Assembly: GCA_019828595.1 (NCBI GenBank)
Contig: JAHQRK010000016.1
Location: forward strand, 930,001 to 994,000
Direction: 5' to 3'
Length of the DNA stretch: 64,000 nucleotides
From: Aphanomyces cochlioides
Taxonomy: Eukaryota; Oomycota; Saprolegniomycetes; Saprolegniales; Verrucalvaceae
Shown here: positions 32,792 through 42,810 of the stretch, one piece after another
How the letters are laid out: every line of letters begins with the position of its first letter
Numbering within the stretch: position 1 is the stretch's first letter
Translations under genes and position numbers: made by a program
The notes under the pieces: generated by a model
What the model was told of the DNA's origin: nothing
Database searches by the model: none
What the model saw: only the letters and a program-made list of their open reading frames with translations

Positions 32792-33508
32792 TTATTGACT
32801 CTTATGCTCTGCCGGCACAGATCCTGTCTCGATAGTATGAACATCATCGCCTTCGCCTTCGTGCGACGCCGAGATCTCATCGACAGCGCCAATGACGACG
32901 TTCTGGTAGCTCTCGAATGGATCGACTTTTTCGCTCAAGTAGGCTTCGAGGATATGGAGAAGGAAGAAACCGACGAGGTTACTCCATGCTGCGCCAACGT
33001 CGGCCGATGCATACTCGCCAAGCCAGTACATGATGACTTCGATCATCGTACTCGTGTACAGAGCAAAATGATGTGGACGGACGCCAGTGAACGAACGGTG
33101 GCGGCTGCCAAGAAAGTTGCATCGGCTGATCACACGACGCGGATCGTCGCTGCTGCTCTTGAGGATTAACGAGACGGCCTTGACGAGCACTTCACTTCGG
33201 ATTGCAATGTCCGGAAAGACGTCTTCGAGTGTGAAATCCCGCTGAAACAAGCGAAAAAAGAACTCGTCGTAAAAGAGCACAATGCCCGACTTGGCGTACT
33301 TGCGCATGACGTCTGTGTTGGCAGTCACGATAAGCTTCCATGTTTTGTTGCATTCCATGATATAGGCAGCGTTGAGGACTGGTCGGATCGGCAGATTCGG
33401 TGGCATGTAATGCTGAACGCAGTCGGACGAGGCAACGCCATACGTAAACTCTCTGTAGAGAGTTTCTTCCACAATAACCTTGGAGTCCTTGGACACTTTG
33501 CTTCCCAT
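32792..33508 (-). CDS. Globin-domain protein with N-myristoylation motif
   Basis: A single exon of 238 codons, start ATG 33508. It begins MGSKVSKDSKVIVEE; Gly2 with Ser6 fits N-myristoylation. After an N-terminal extension of ~50 residues, a globin fold is seen: WKLIVTANTDVMRKYAKSG, VLFYDEFFFRLFQ, then LGSRHRSFTGVRPHHFALYT with the probable heme-ligand His in GSRH, and AAWSNLVGFFLLHILEAYLS. The pattern from LGSRH through GV-P-HF to AAW is typical of globin helices F to H. The C-terminus is acidic. A membrane-tethered oxygen or redox sensor is a reasonable inference. The distal residue cannot be set by eye. Confidence 0.65.
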   Translation of the reverse strand: MGSKVSKDSKVIVEETLYREFTYGVASSDCVQHYMPPNLPIRPVLNAAYIMECNKTWKLIVTANTDVMRKYAKSGIVLFYDEFFFRLFQRDFTLEDVFPDIAIRSEVLVKAVSLILKSSSDDPRRVISRCNFLGSRHRSFTGVRPHHFALYTSTMIEVIMYWLGEYASADVGAAWSNLVGFFLLHILEAYLSEKVDPFESYQNVVIGAVDEISASHEGEGDDVHTIETGSVPAEHKSQ

Positions 33509-34130
33509 TGCGCAGATTGAAACTGGATCGTGGATATCGGTTACACATGCGATCCTTTGGACTTCTTGAAACGCTTTCGGTGCTCATTGGTTCTTTTCAT
33601 TCAATCTTAAACGGTCAAACTTGAATAGTCGCTTGGTTTGTGGCTGTGCAGCTACGTCTGCTGGATTTTCGTGACTTGGAGGCTCTACATCGTTGTCGCG
33701 TCAGCTCAATAGATCTTATTCCTTCTTAAAGTTCTGCATTAGCAAGAATGGCTGGAGAAGCATCCCGAAGTCGAGCATGAACAGCTTCCAACAAGCACCT
33801 TATTGATATGGTTCTATCTTTGTCCATTCTCTTCAGCCCCTTCGTCACCAAGGTGAAATATTGCTACCAGCTTCATTCGAGTCAAAGATGGGCGTAACTT
33901 CGACACAACCATCGCTGAAGTATTATGTATGGCACTACACATGTCTTTAAAGTGTAGAGCGTGCGTCTTCTAGCAGGGTTTCTCGCGCGTGTCCTCTTGT
34001 CCTCGGTGATCGTCGCCATTTCTTGTGAGGCTGAATGTGAAATCAAAAGTGCGCCAAAATTATTTGAAACATTAGCCTATCTGGATAATGTTCGATATCC
34101 GGATGTGCAGTTGTTCTCACAATTCGAAGG
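33509..34130. promoter_or_regulatory. Divergent intergenic region, palindrome close to the YIPF6-type gene start
   Basis: No gene is supported over 620 bp. Near the right end, 34075-34105 contains tatctggataat and gatatccggatg, variants of the recurring TATCCGGATA palindrome, 25-55 bp upstream of ATG 34131. The remainder shows nothing recognisable. Confidence 0.4.
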
Positions 34131-34871
34131 ATGATGGCGGCAGATCCGGTCGACCAAGTGTCAGGAAGTATCTACCAGAAGAAGGAAACGACGTTGGATG
34201 AGCCCGTGTCGGAGACGATTGTACCTTGCATTTACACCTCTCACTTTTACTGTTCTTGTTATCTGTAGCTTCGCGATGTGCGGCTCGTGGGTTCCAAGCT
34301 CAAAGTGGTCTTGATGCCAAAAAATACATCGGATCAAACGTTGCAAGCGTTGCGAGATTGGGATCTCTGGGGCCCACTCCTTGTGTGCCTAATCCTCTCA
34401 ATGTATGTGCCTCTCTAAATGCATGTATCACCTGTGAAATATAGCATGTTGAGCGTGACTGCGCCGGCGAATCAATCCGCCATGGTATTCACTGGCGTCT
34501 TTGTCGTTGTCTGGGCTGGTGCTGCGGTCGTGACGATCAATGCGCAGTTGCTTGGAAGTACGATATCGTTCTTCCAGAGCATTTGCGTCTTGGGATACTG
34601 CGTCTTCCCGCTTGTGATTGCAACGCTCGTAAACACTTTGGTCCGCCTCATGTCCCTTGGACACGTTGCTGTGCGCATTGTGATTGTTGCTGTCGGCTTT
34701 CTCTGGTCGACGCGAGGTACTTCTACGGCTATGCCACGGCTTTTAATTCCTCATCTTCTAGCATCAGTTGTCTTTATGTCTCAACTGGTTCCACCAAAGC
34801 GCAAAGCACTGACTGTCTATCCTGTCTTGCTCTTCTACCTTTTCATCAGCTGGATGATCTTGATCTCCTAA
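34131..34871 (+). CDS. YIP1-family Golgi membrane protein (YIPF6-like)
   Basis: Four exons, introns 34221-34268, 34403-34444 and 34717-34761, give 201 residues. The cytosolic N-terminus has the family signature TTLDEPVSETI joined to LRDVRLVGSKLKVVLMPK, then LRDWDLWGPLLVCLILS. Five hydrophobic segments follow, including INAQLLGSTISFFQSICVLG and, after the last intron, PPKRKALTVYPVLLFYLFIS and WMIL. These blocks match YIPF6, which works with Rab GTPases in ER-Golgi traffic. The last intron is supported because WST joined to RASVVFMSQ keeps the family register. Confidence 0.9.
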
Positions 34872-34897
34872 CGACTAGTCTTTTTATATATGATTGT

Positions 34898-37348
34898 TTA
34901 TCCTTCCAACTTCACGGCCAGTACGGCAGCCGTTGTAAAGTCAACTCGGAGATGCAGTAAATCGACCACACGTTGACGGGACAGCTTCCACGGCACGCCT
35001 TTAGTTGGCCGTCCAATGAACTCGAGGACATCGTCAGGTGTATCCACCGTAAGCACCTAGAACAAGCAATAATGAGCACTGGGATATAATCTTGATCGCA
35101 CCATTGAAATTTGGCGCAAGGCTGCAAATGAGTCGTGATGGTGTTTGCTGTGGTCGCATTTGGAGCCAAAATGGGCCAAGAGGAGTCGCACTTCCTTTTC
35201 GAGCTGCATCGCACCAAGTGGATTGAACGATTTGGTTGTAATCATGTTTTCAACAAGAGCCACTGCAATGTCTCCAGCTGCTTCCATGAGTTGTGCAAAG
35301 TTGGCTCTGGAGAGATGTGACTCAAATGGTGCCACCACATTGTCGACTGCTTGGATGAGGGCGAGCACGTATGGATCATTTGCTTCGTTTGCGGTAAACA
35401 TGGCATCCGTTAGCTCATAAGACGCTTTCTTCAGGAGCGGCGCACAAGTCGATGTTACTTTAGGTTGAATCATCGCCTCGCACACTGTGTCCAAGCAGGT
35501 AAGAAGCAATGCCTTGAATTCACTCGCAGTTTCTTCCAATCCTAGAAATTTCATCAGCTCATCGTTAGCGTGATCACATCGTCATACCCATTAGACAAGC
35601 AGCGAGACGCGGTGGACGATCAGGAAATGCAGCAGTCATTTCGCTTTCAAAAGTCTGCTGGAGCTGAGCGAGGTACTGAACTGCTGCATCTATACTATTC
35701 AATGTCACCGGCGGAGCCATGACCATCATAACAGCAGTCGGTGTCGCGGATGAAGGTGTTGATTTTGGATTTGAAGTCGGAGGCGTGGGAATGGAAGCTG
35801 TGACCATCTTCTTCCCTATCGAGACTTGAATGTGTTGGACTTGATCGCGGAGTTGCTTGGGCGTCAACGTTCCAAGCATACTCAGGGCTCCACCTTGACC
35901 TTCTTTAGCCATGGCAGCAACACGAGCCTTGAAGATATCTCCAGCCGTGGATTGAACGAGTGTTGCAAGGACAGTCAGCACACCGCTAGCACTGTCGACG
36001 TGACCAGAAGCCAGGGATCGAGAGCCTGAATGACGAGCGATGTAAAACACTTCGTCCACGATTGATGAGACTGGAATGAGCTGGTCGTCTAGAACAATTG
36101 ATCTCAATTCTTCAAGCGCCGAGGCTTTGCGAGCAGCAATGAGTAAACACTGCTCCTCAAGCGAGCAGTAATAGCCAGCTAAATCCTGAACGCATTGGTT
36201 GAGATTGCTAGCATTGTATGATGGCAACCAAGCTTTAGTCGACGGTGAACCGGTTGATTTTGACACGTATTGAGCTTCACGACTGCGCATGAAGCGTTCG
36301 TATGTCTGGGAGTGCTGGATAATGACCACGAGTTCGTTCAAGTAGGGATGAAGGTCCAAGCTATCTTCTTCCCTCTTCGACGGCGAAGCGGGGGGGTTCT
36401 TTGAGGATTTGCCACCTTGCTTGGCCTTTGCCAGCAAATCGGCGAGACCACGTTGCTTGACATAAGCTGTCAAGATATGAACAGCTACAGGTGTTCCAAT
36501 GGAGTATGCTGAGGCCAACATGCGTTCAGCCCCATGAACTGTACTGAACGACTGCACTAGTAATGGATCGTATCTTTGGATTGTTTCTGCAACAGCGTTG
36601 AATGCCTAGCGGTGGTTTAGTTGAGAAAGAGGGAAACACGTACTTGCACCAAATGCGAGGTGAGTTCTGGAACGCTCCACACGGCATTTGGCGGACCTTG
36701 TATACAATCAAGTCGTTCGCGAAGGTTTCTTTCGAGAAAATGCAGCACCATTTGCACCCCCTCTTCAGCAAAACGCATGGGCTCGAAGATTGCACCAACG
36801 CGCAAGATTGTGGCTTCATCGTGATTACGCAATGCAGCTTCCATTTGGCTTTCGATCGCGTAGCGAATGTCACTCTCAGCATTGTTCATACGAAGGGTAT
36901 CACTGACATCCAATGGAATATGCATGGCTTCAATCTCACGCAGCTCCTGTAGACACCCGGCTGCGTCTTTGTAGTTCTTCGTTGCCATACTCGCCTTTAG
37001 ACGTTGCATGCTTTGACGGACTCGAATCATTCCATCACTCCGTTCAATGCAAGCTTTTAGCCGCTCTTGGGTCTTGCCTAACTTACGCACTTCCCTTGTC
37101 ATTTTCTCAGCAACATCATTTGCACTTGCAATCGCTAATCCAATCTGGCCCGTCTGCCGCCGTAAGATATCAATTCCACCTTGTTGCTTGTACTGGAGAA
37201 GATCCCGTGTCCGTTGCTTCAATCGTTGTTGCTCGGACCCATTTTGAAGAGCATTCATTGATGCATATTCTTCCAGGGATGCTTGAATAGTAGCTTCCCG
37301 CGCAAGCGTCGCCGCGAGTTCGCCACGGAGGCGATGCAAGCTATCCAT
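34898..37348 (-). CDS. COG4: Conserved oligomeric Golgi complex subunit 4
   Basis: Four exons, introns 36606-36643, 35542-35587 and 35057-35101, give 773 residues, close to the usual COG4 length. The N-terminal third is coiled coil (MDSLHRLRGELAATLAREAT, AEKMTREVRKLGKTQERLK, YKDAAGCLQELREIEAMHIP). The COG4 core follows (FNAVAETIQRYDPLL, GAERMLASAYSIG, SCQ-like and SSIVDEVFYIARHSGSRSLA). The C-terminus has FNPLGAMQLEKEVRLLLAHF and VLTVDTPDDVLEFIGRPTKG. COG is the tether for retrograde vesicles inside the Golgi. The stop lies 27 bp from that of the convergent YIPF6-type gene, so two Golgi-traffic genes are side by side, probably by chance. Confidence 0.88.
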
Positions 37349-37488
37349 GTTGGAAATTGAAATTGGCCTTTTTATTAATTTAATTGATTGAAATTATCTA
37401 GCAATATATAAATTTAAGCCAATTAAATGCAATTTTTACGCATCTTTTTCATATTCGGACTTGCAGTACCGTTGAGAAGGCAAGCAGT

Positions 37489-39280
37489 ATGCGCGGCCAG
37501 TTGCGCCTCCTGACGGTCGTCTCGACAGTCGGCGGCTTCTTGTTTGGATATGACACTGGCGTGATCTCTGGTGCGCTTCTTTTCTTGCAACAAGACTTCC
37601 AGCTGACTTCATTCGAGAGCGAGCTTGTTGTATCAGCAACGATATTTGGCGCCATTCTTGGATCTGTCCTTGGAAGTTGCTCCAACGAGGTATTGGGACG
37701 ACGAAAGACTATCCTCGTGTCTGCATGTCTCTTCACAATTGGATCGATTGGAATGGGAGTTTGTCGCAATGTTCACGAGCTCATCCTGGGTCGATTCGGT
37801 GTCGGTCTTGGTCTCGGTCTCTCATCAATGACAGGTAAGCTGGTAAATCTGCGCGCGTTTGCCTGACGAACATATAGTGCCATTATATATTGCTGAAGTC
37901 TCACCACCTGAACTTCGAGGCACACTGGTATCAATGAATACATTGCTTGTAACTGGTGGTCAATTCTTTGCCACGATTTTTGCTGCCATTTTGAGCTCTA
38001 CACCATCAGGATGGCGGTACATGTTGGGCCTAGCTGCTGTGCCTGCCTTCCTTCAGTTTGTTGGGTTGCTTTTCCTTCCAGGTATTGTAATATGACCTCC
38101 TCGTCCTGATTCCAAGTAGAAAGTCCACGGTGGTTGATACAGAAAGGACAACAAGAAAGTGCCAAACTTGCATTAGCTTCTATTCGTGGCGAAAAGGACT
38201 TTACTGGCGAGCTCAAAGCCATTGAAGACGAAGTGCAATCCAATACAAGCGAGCATAAGGATATATTTGTGCTTTTGCAATCACCATCAGTGCGTCGAGC
38301 GCTGTTGGTTGGCTGTGTCTTGCAGGTTTGTCCAGCTGTGATCCTATGTTGTCTCAATCGCGCATTAGATGCTCCAACAATTCTGCGGCATTAATACAGT
38401 CATGTATTACGGTGTCAGCATTATCCACATGGCTGGTTTTACTAACAACCAAACTGCCATTTGGCTTGGCGCTGTCGTCGCCTGCAGCAACTTTCTGTTC
38501 ACTTTTGTCGGCATCTACCTCGTCGATAGGTGCTTACTTGGCTGATGGTCTCTTTTTGACTTAACATCATAGAATTGGTCGACGGGCTCTCACGTTGGGC
38601 AGTTTAGCCGGTGTTGTCCTCATGCTAGCCGTGCTCGGAGGAGGCTTCTATGTCGCCGAGATGGAGTCGGTACAGGCCCATGGGATTGGCGAGTGCGCTC
38701 ATTTGTCCACTTGTTTTGATTGCGTCGCAAGCGCACAATGTGGCTTCTGCGCTCAAGGAAACGTGTGCTATCCAGGATCAGCTACTGGTCCAAGCCACGC
38801 TGCTTGTGGATCCTGGTCGTTTGACACTTGTCCGAATACAAGTCGAACTCCAGGCTGGGTAATTTTATGCGCTCTGTTTGCATATCTAGCAAGCTTTGCT
38901 ACTGGCATGGGTACGCTACATGTGCTTACTCTTTGTGTCGCGACTGACTCGTGAATGTAGGGCCTATGCCATGGACAATCAATTCCGAGATATACCCATT
39001 ACCAGTGCGCAGTGCGGCCATAAGTATGGCGACAGCAGTCAACTGGTTGTCGAATCTCATTATCTCGTTGACGTTTTTGAGTTTGATTGAAGCGACGTCG
39101 ACGTATACGACATTTTGGATCTATAGCGGAGTCGCATTACTCGGATGGTTCTTCTTGATGCGCTTTTTGCCTGAAACAAAGGGTTTGACACTTGAAGAGA
39201 TTGAGCGAGTGTTCCAACGACCGACCGACAAGCCACCGACCAAGTACAAACCTGTAGCAACGACTATCGATGTCACCTAA
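37489..39280 (+). CDS. MFS sugar/polyol transporter with a cysteine-rich PSI-like loop
   Basis: Six exons, introns 37835-37877, 38082-38119, 38326-38368, 38530-38572 and 38911-38960, give 524 residues. Sugar-porter signatures are complete: [104 protein letters not shown] and [14 protein letters not shown]. The layout matches the proton/myo-inositol and polyol branch. Between TM9 and TM10 is an extracellular insert of ~60 residues with eight Cys ([25 protein letters not shown]) typical of a PSI fold, which animal inositol transporters place similarly. The start [11 protein letters not shown] directly precedes TM1. Confidence 0.88.
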
Positions 39281-39363
39281 TGTAAAGCAGTCGCAAATGA
39301 CTCCCAACTGCATGCTCACGATAGTTAGGCGACAACTCAAGAAGTTATCCGTCACATTCCTAT

Positions 39364-40047
39364 CTACGAGGTCTTCTTCTTGGCATCGGTGGACGCTGCC
39401 TTGTTGCCCATACTGAACTTGAGAACGGGATACAAGATGGCGTAGGCAATAGGTGTAGCCACGGCGAGGAAGACGAGCCACATGTAGATGGCATTGAGCA
39501 AAATGAATCGAAATTGCGACAACGTTCCGAACATATCTTGTTGCAATCCCTACAACACAGTCATACTACTACACTTTTCTCGGCGAGGACATTACTGAAA
39601 AGAGCGCATTGACAGAAAACTCTTCTTCGCTCGATCCAAAGAACTGGTTGCCATACGCCCTAGACACCATCGTCTATCAATCTATCAAATCCACCAAATA
39701 TGTCCCAACACAAACATTGGCACTGAGGCAATGTTGAGTGGCGTGACGAGATAATTGGTCAACATGGCCGCCACGGGGTTCAAACCAAGCAAGAACACCA
39801 TGGCCATCACAGGCACGGTCGTGAGGCCAGGAATTGGGAACACTCCTAGGCACCATTTCCACCTCACATTTCACACCGCATTTCACTTACCGCAGGTGAT
39901 TCCAAACGACATGGAAAGCGCCAACGCATGTGGAGACACTACATTGTACCGCGCATTCAGCCGAGTCATGCATCACTGTCGCTTCTTACCTCCGGACGAC
40001 AACAAGTCCACGATCGGTTGCTTCACTTTGGTCTCGAAGAAGGACAT
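39364..40047 (-). CDS. DUF2062-family small membrane protein
   Basis: Five exons, introns 39939-39989, 39846-39890, 39660-39715 and 39550-39595, give 161 residues. It begins MSFFETKVKQPIVDLLSSG. The core is DUF2062-like: SPHALALSMSFGITCGVFPI (reading across an intron), PGLTTVPVMAMVFLLGLNPV, AAMLTNYLVTPLNIASVPM. A soluble acidic loop (FFGSSEEEFSVNALFS) leads to a last membrane helix (LNAIYMWLVFLAVATPIAYA) and a Lys-rich tail. The family is an uncharacterised integral membrane group shared with bacteria. The third intron uses GTTTGT as donor, the least certain of the joins. Confidence 0.7.
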
Positions 40048-40370
40048 GCTTGCTTCTTGAAATGCTTGAAACTCTTGTTCTTTTTTCAAAAATAGGAGCA
40101 AAAAAACATTTTTTCAAAATACGAAATCTTTTTTCAATAAAAAAAGCTATTTTCTTGATAAATTTGTTCAGACTCTGACGAAGGGAAATGGATTCCGTAA
40201 TAAAGATGTCGGGCAATCGTGGGGGCGACAGTATCCGCGGCATTCCCCGAATAATTTGAAATAAAGGGACATGGAGCTTCTTGTATGCTTTCTTGCAAAC
40301 GAGAGCTTGCTGAAGGGTCGACTTGATATTTTTTCATGGATCGCATTGCCATTGATGCGAAATAGAGGGT
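40048..40370. other. AT-rich intergenic region
   Basis: About 40075-40150 has A/T tracts (runs of a and tttttt) upstream of the DUF2062 gene. No supported gene, RNA or repeat. Confidence 0.4.
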
Positions 40371-41765
40371 TTAGTTGGGACACCATCGACCATGCAGCCG
40401 TCCACACGTTGAAAAGCGCCCCCATTCATGCTGCAGGTCGTCACAGTTGGTATTTTGGCATCGGGCCAAATTTGATAAAGAAATACCACGCGTAAGTCGT
40501 CGCTTGCGCTGACTCCGTGTCCGTGGACGATTTGGGCCAGCAGATTTGGTCGATTCTGGATGTGGGATGCTGTGGTCGCATTCAGTCATCGGTGTCAATG
40601 AAAAATCGATTGTGAGTGGATGGGGATCGTTCATGGTACCATCGTCAACATTCATGAGGTCAAAACCACAGCAGAGATCGTCGTCGATATTGGGAACGTC
40701 ATCCTCTTGATTACTTGCGTCATCGGAAAAATGCAAACCCTCGGCGAGAATATCAGGCATACGAATGGCTTTTAATCGTTCCCAAATTGACGAGGTGTCG
40801 GGTGGCAAATTGAGCAATTCTTCCAGAGACGACGGAGACTGAGCGACTTTGGTTGGCGATTTGGTATACGAGTTGAAAAACGACGGCATCGACCACCGAC
40901 GTCGCTGACGTCCTGAAATTGAAGTCGCATCGTGTCGCAAGACAATATCAACCTCATCTTCATCTTCGGATGTATTCTCTTCGGAAATTGGAGCAGGTTT
41001 TTCATGTGCAACGTCCTCAAAAGGACGTTTCTTGGGCTGCGCAGCTATTTTTTTCTTGCTTGCAGCAATTACTGGAGAAATACCCACAGGAGGCGCATGG
41101 GCAGCTTGTTTTGCCGATGGCGTGATTTCGTTGGAAGTGTTTTCTGGCAATTGCACCCGCAAACGACTGGACCCATCGCTTGACGCTGGAGCTGGTGTAG
41201 TTAATTCAGCTGAGGATAAGGTGTAAACATGGCCGGGTTGAGTGGCAACGGGGGAGTGGAAGCTCTCAGCGTGGATTTCACGGTGCGTAGTTTCCAATCG
41301 CTCCACTGTTTCAGTGATCGTCGTGTGGCTTCGTTTGTGAGCTGATGTTTTTTTGGTCACTGTTGTGGCCGTCACGTTGACTTGCACCGAGTCGATTTCG
41401 CCATGTCGTGGTTTCAATGGCGTTCTAAATGCATCATCGTCAACAACGTCATTGTCAACGTGCTCGATAACTTCTTGGACTTCCATATCTTGATTGGCAT
41501 TTTCTTCGCGATTCGTCATCCATGATGCAAACCACGACAAAGATTCTTTTGTCTGCATTCCTTCGTTCGTTCTTGGAGCTTGAACGATGTCGTTCTCTTC
41601 GGCATACTTTCGCAGGACAAGCAAGCCAGGGCCGTAGGAATCCTCAATCGACTGGACGAAAAACTGTTTCTTTAGTTCTTGAGGGGGCATATTCAATGGG
41701 CCGAACGAGGCCAAGCGCTTGCATTCCGCGTCCGACAACGCATGCGAAGCGAACGCGGCATCCAT
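40371..41765 (-). CDS. Unknown acidic, low-complexity protein
   Basis: An uninterrupted frame of 464 codons from ATG 41765 (MDAAFASHALSDAECKRLA). Residues ~1-60 are the best ordered (GPLNMPPQELKKQFFVQSIE, GLLVLRKYAEENDI). The rest is mostly disordered: Thr/Ser-rich stretches, a nuclear-signal-like SKKKIAAQPKKRPFEDV, SEDEDEVDIVL, then basic GRQRRRWSMPSFFNSY and RPRTRSQRKRRLTRG. No domain is recognised. Basic patches and acidic Ser sites suggest a regulated nuclear or spindle protein, by composition only. The last ~35 residues may be an unspliced intron, so the C-terminus is uncertain. Confidence 0.55.
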   Translation of the reverse strand: MDAAFASHALSDAECKRLASFGPLNMPPQELKKQFFVQSIEDSYGPGLLVLRKYAEENDIVQAPRTNEGMQTKESLSWFASWMTNREENANQDMEVQEVIEHVDNDVVDDDAFRTPLKPRHGEIDSVQVNVTATTVTKKTSAHKRSHTTITETVERLETTHREIHAESFHSPVATQPGHVYTLSSAELTTPAPASSDGSSRLRVQLPENTSNEITPSAKQAAHAPPVGISPVIAASKKKIAAQPKKRPFEDVAHEKPAPISEENTSEDEDEVDIVLRHDATSISGRQRRRWSMPSFFNSYTKSPTKVAQSPSSLEELLNLPPDTSSIWERLKAIRMPDILAEGLHFSDDASNQEDDVPNIDDDLCCGFDLMNVDDGTMNDPHPLTIDFSLTPMTECDHSIPHPESTKSAGPNRPRTRSQRKRRLTRGISLSNLARCQNTNCDDLQHEWGRFSTCGRLHGRWCPN

Positions 41766-41866
41766 CGTCGTCAACCTTCCTGCAGTTTATTTATGTTCGG
41801 TTTCAATGATCATCTTGATAAATATCTTGATGTTTGTATACTTAACGGCACGATGCTATTTATAAC

Positions 41867-42119
41867 TTATTCAGTATACAAATATTCATATAAAATTTTA
41901 AATATTTTGAATTTTTCAAGTCCAAGATATGCCATATATTTTCTTTCGTATACTTTAATCAAGTCTTCTGGCGGTTGACACAACATGGCGCCAAGAATGT
42001 CGCCAGGATGAGATCCGCGCAAGCCGTTCCCAAGCAGTTTTGAGCCGCAGATCTGGCCCTTTCCCACTCGAATCTAAGGACAAAACCACCTGAGCGACGG
42101 TAGAAAGGCAGACGAGCAT
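41867..42119 (-). CDS. Possible small gene or exon, unknown
   Basis: Two overlapping minus-strand frames here look more protein-like than chance. One contains GKGQICGSKLLGNGLRGSHP and CQPPEDLIKVYERKYM. The other starts at ATG near 42119 with MYARLPFYRRSGGFVLRFEW. No splice join between them was convincing, and no family is recognised. The region lies just downstream of the Gemin6-like gene on the same strand. Confidence 0.2.
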
Positions 42120-42149
42120 ACATGTCACGATCGGCGAACGTTCTCTCTC

Positions 42150-42740
42150 TTACTGTTTCATCATACGCAGGAGATTTGACAGTCGTTCGAGGACCAAATC
42201 GTTCTTGGCACAGACAGAGAACTCATCGTACGGCGATGCGATGGTCGCTGCGCCGCCAAACACAACAAGCTGACCATTGGGTTCTTCGATCGACGAGTCG
42301 ATGCAATGCTATACACAATAGACATGAGTGATGTGCACAAGTGCGCCCATGAATGAAGAAAAACCACATACCCCTTGTAGAAAACTCTGCACTTCCACCG
42401 GTGTACGCTCGACATTGCTGGGTGCATGGGTTCTCTCGATCGACTCTTGGATAGCTTGCAGGTCCATACCTTCATCGTCCTTATCGATCGAGGCAATTCT
42501 ATGGGCCATCACCCCTTGCGTGCGGACTTGTGCCGCATCGGTCGGCTCGAATTGAAAAAGAATCACATTGCCATTCTCGGGATCGATACTGAACAACGTG
42601 CCGCGGATAAACGCCAGTGAATGAAGCTTGACGATGACCGCGGCGCCAATGAGATCGACATGGGTTTCGTAGAGCGAGTGCGCGGCTCCAGTCATGTGGC
42701 CCGTCGATGACAAATTGGAAAATGATAGAAAATCATGCAT
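42150..42740 (-). CDS. Gemin6-like LSm-fold protein
   Basis: Two exons around intron 42309-42371 (63 nt) give 175 residues. Residues ~30-85 form an LSm-like barrel: LIGAAVIVKLHSLAFIRGTL, FSIDPENGNVILFQFE, then TQGVMAHRIASIDKDDEG. The combination of a single atypical Sm fold with QGVMAHRI is typical of Gemin6, a subunit of the SMN complex that loads Sm proteins onto snRNA. The C-terminal segment (PNGQLVVFGGAATIASPYDE, LERLSNLLRMM) continues in frame after the intron. ATG 42740 is the first in-frame start; an upstream exon cannot be excluded. Confidence 0.6.
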
Positions 42741-42810
42741 TATCTTATTGAATCTAGAATGAAAGCGAATTAAGGATAACTTGCAAGCACCAGTAGCGTC
42801 GTCGATCCAT

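Noticed and set aside
41990..42080. Possible tRNA T-loop-like string (ctcgaatct)
   Set aside because: No matching acceptor stem, anticodon arm or D-loop could be drawn around it.
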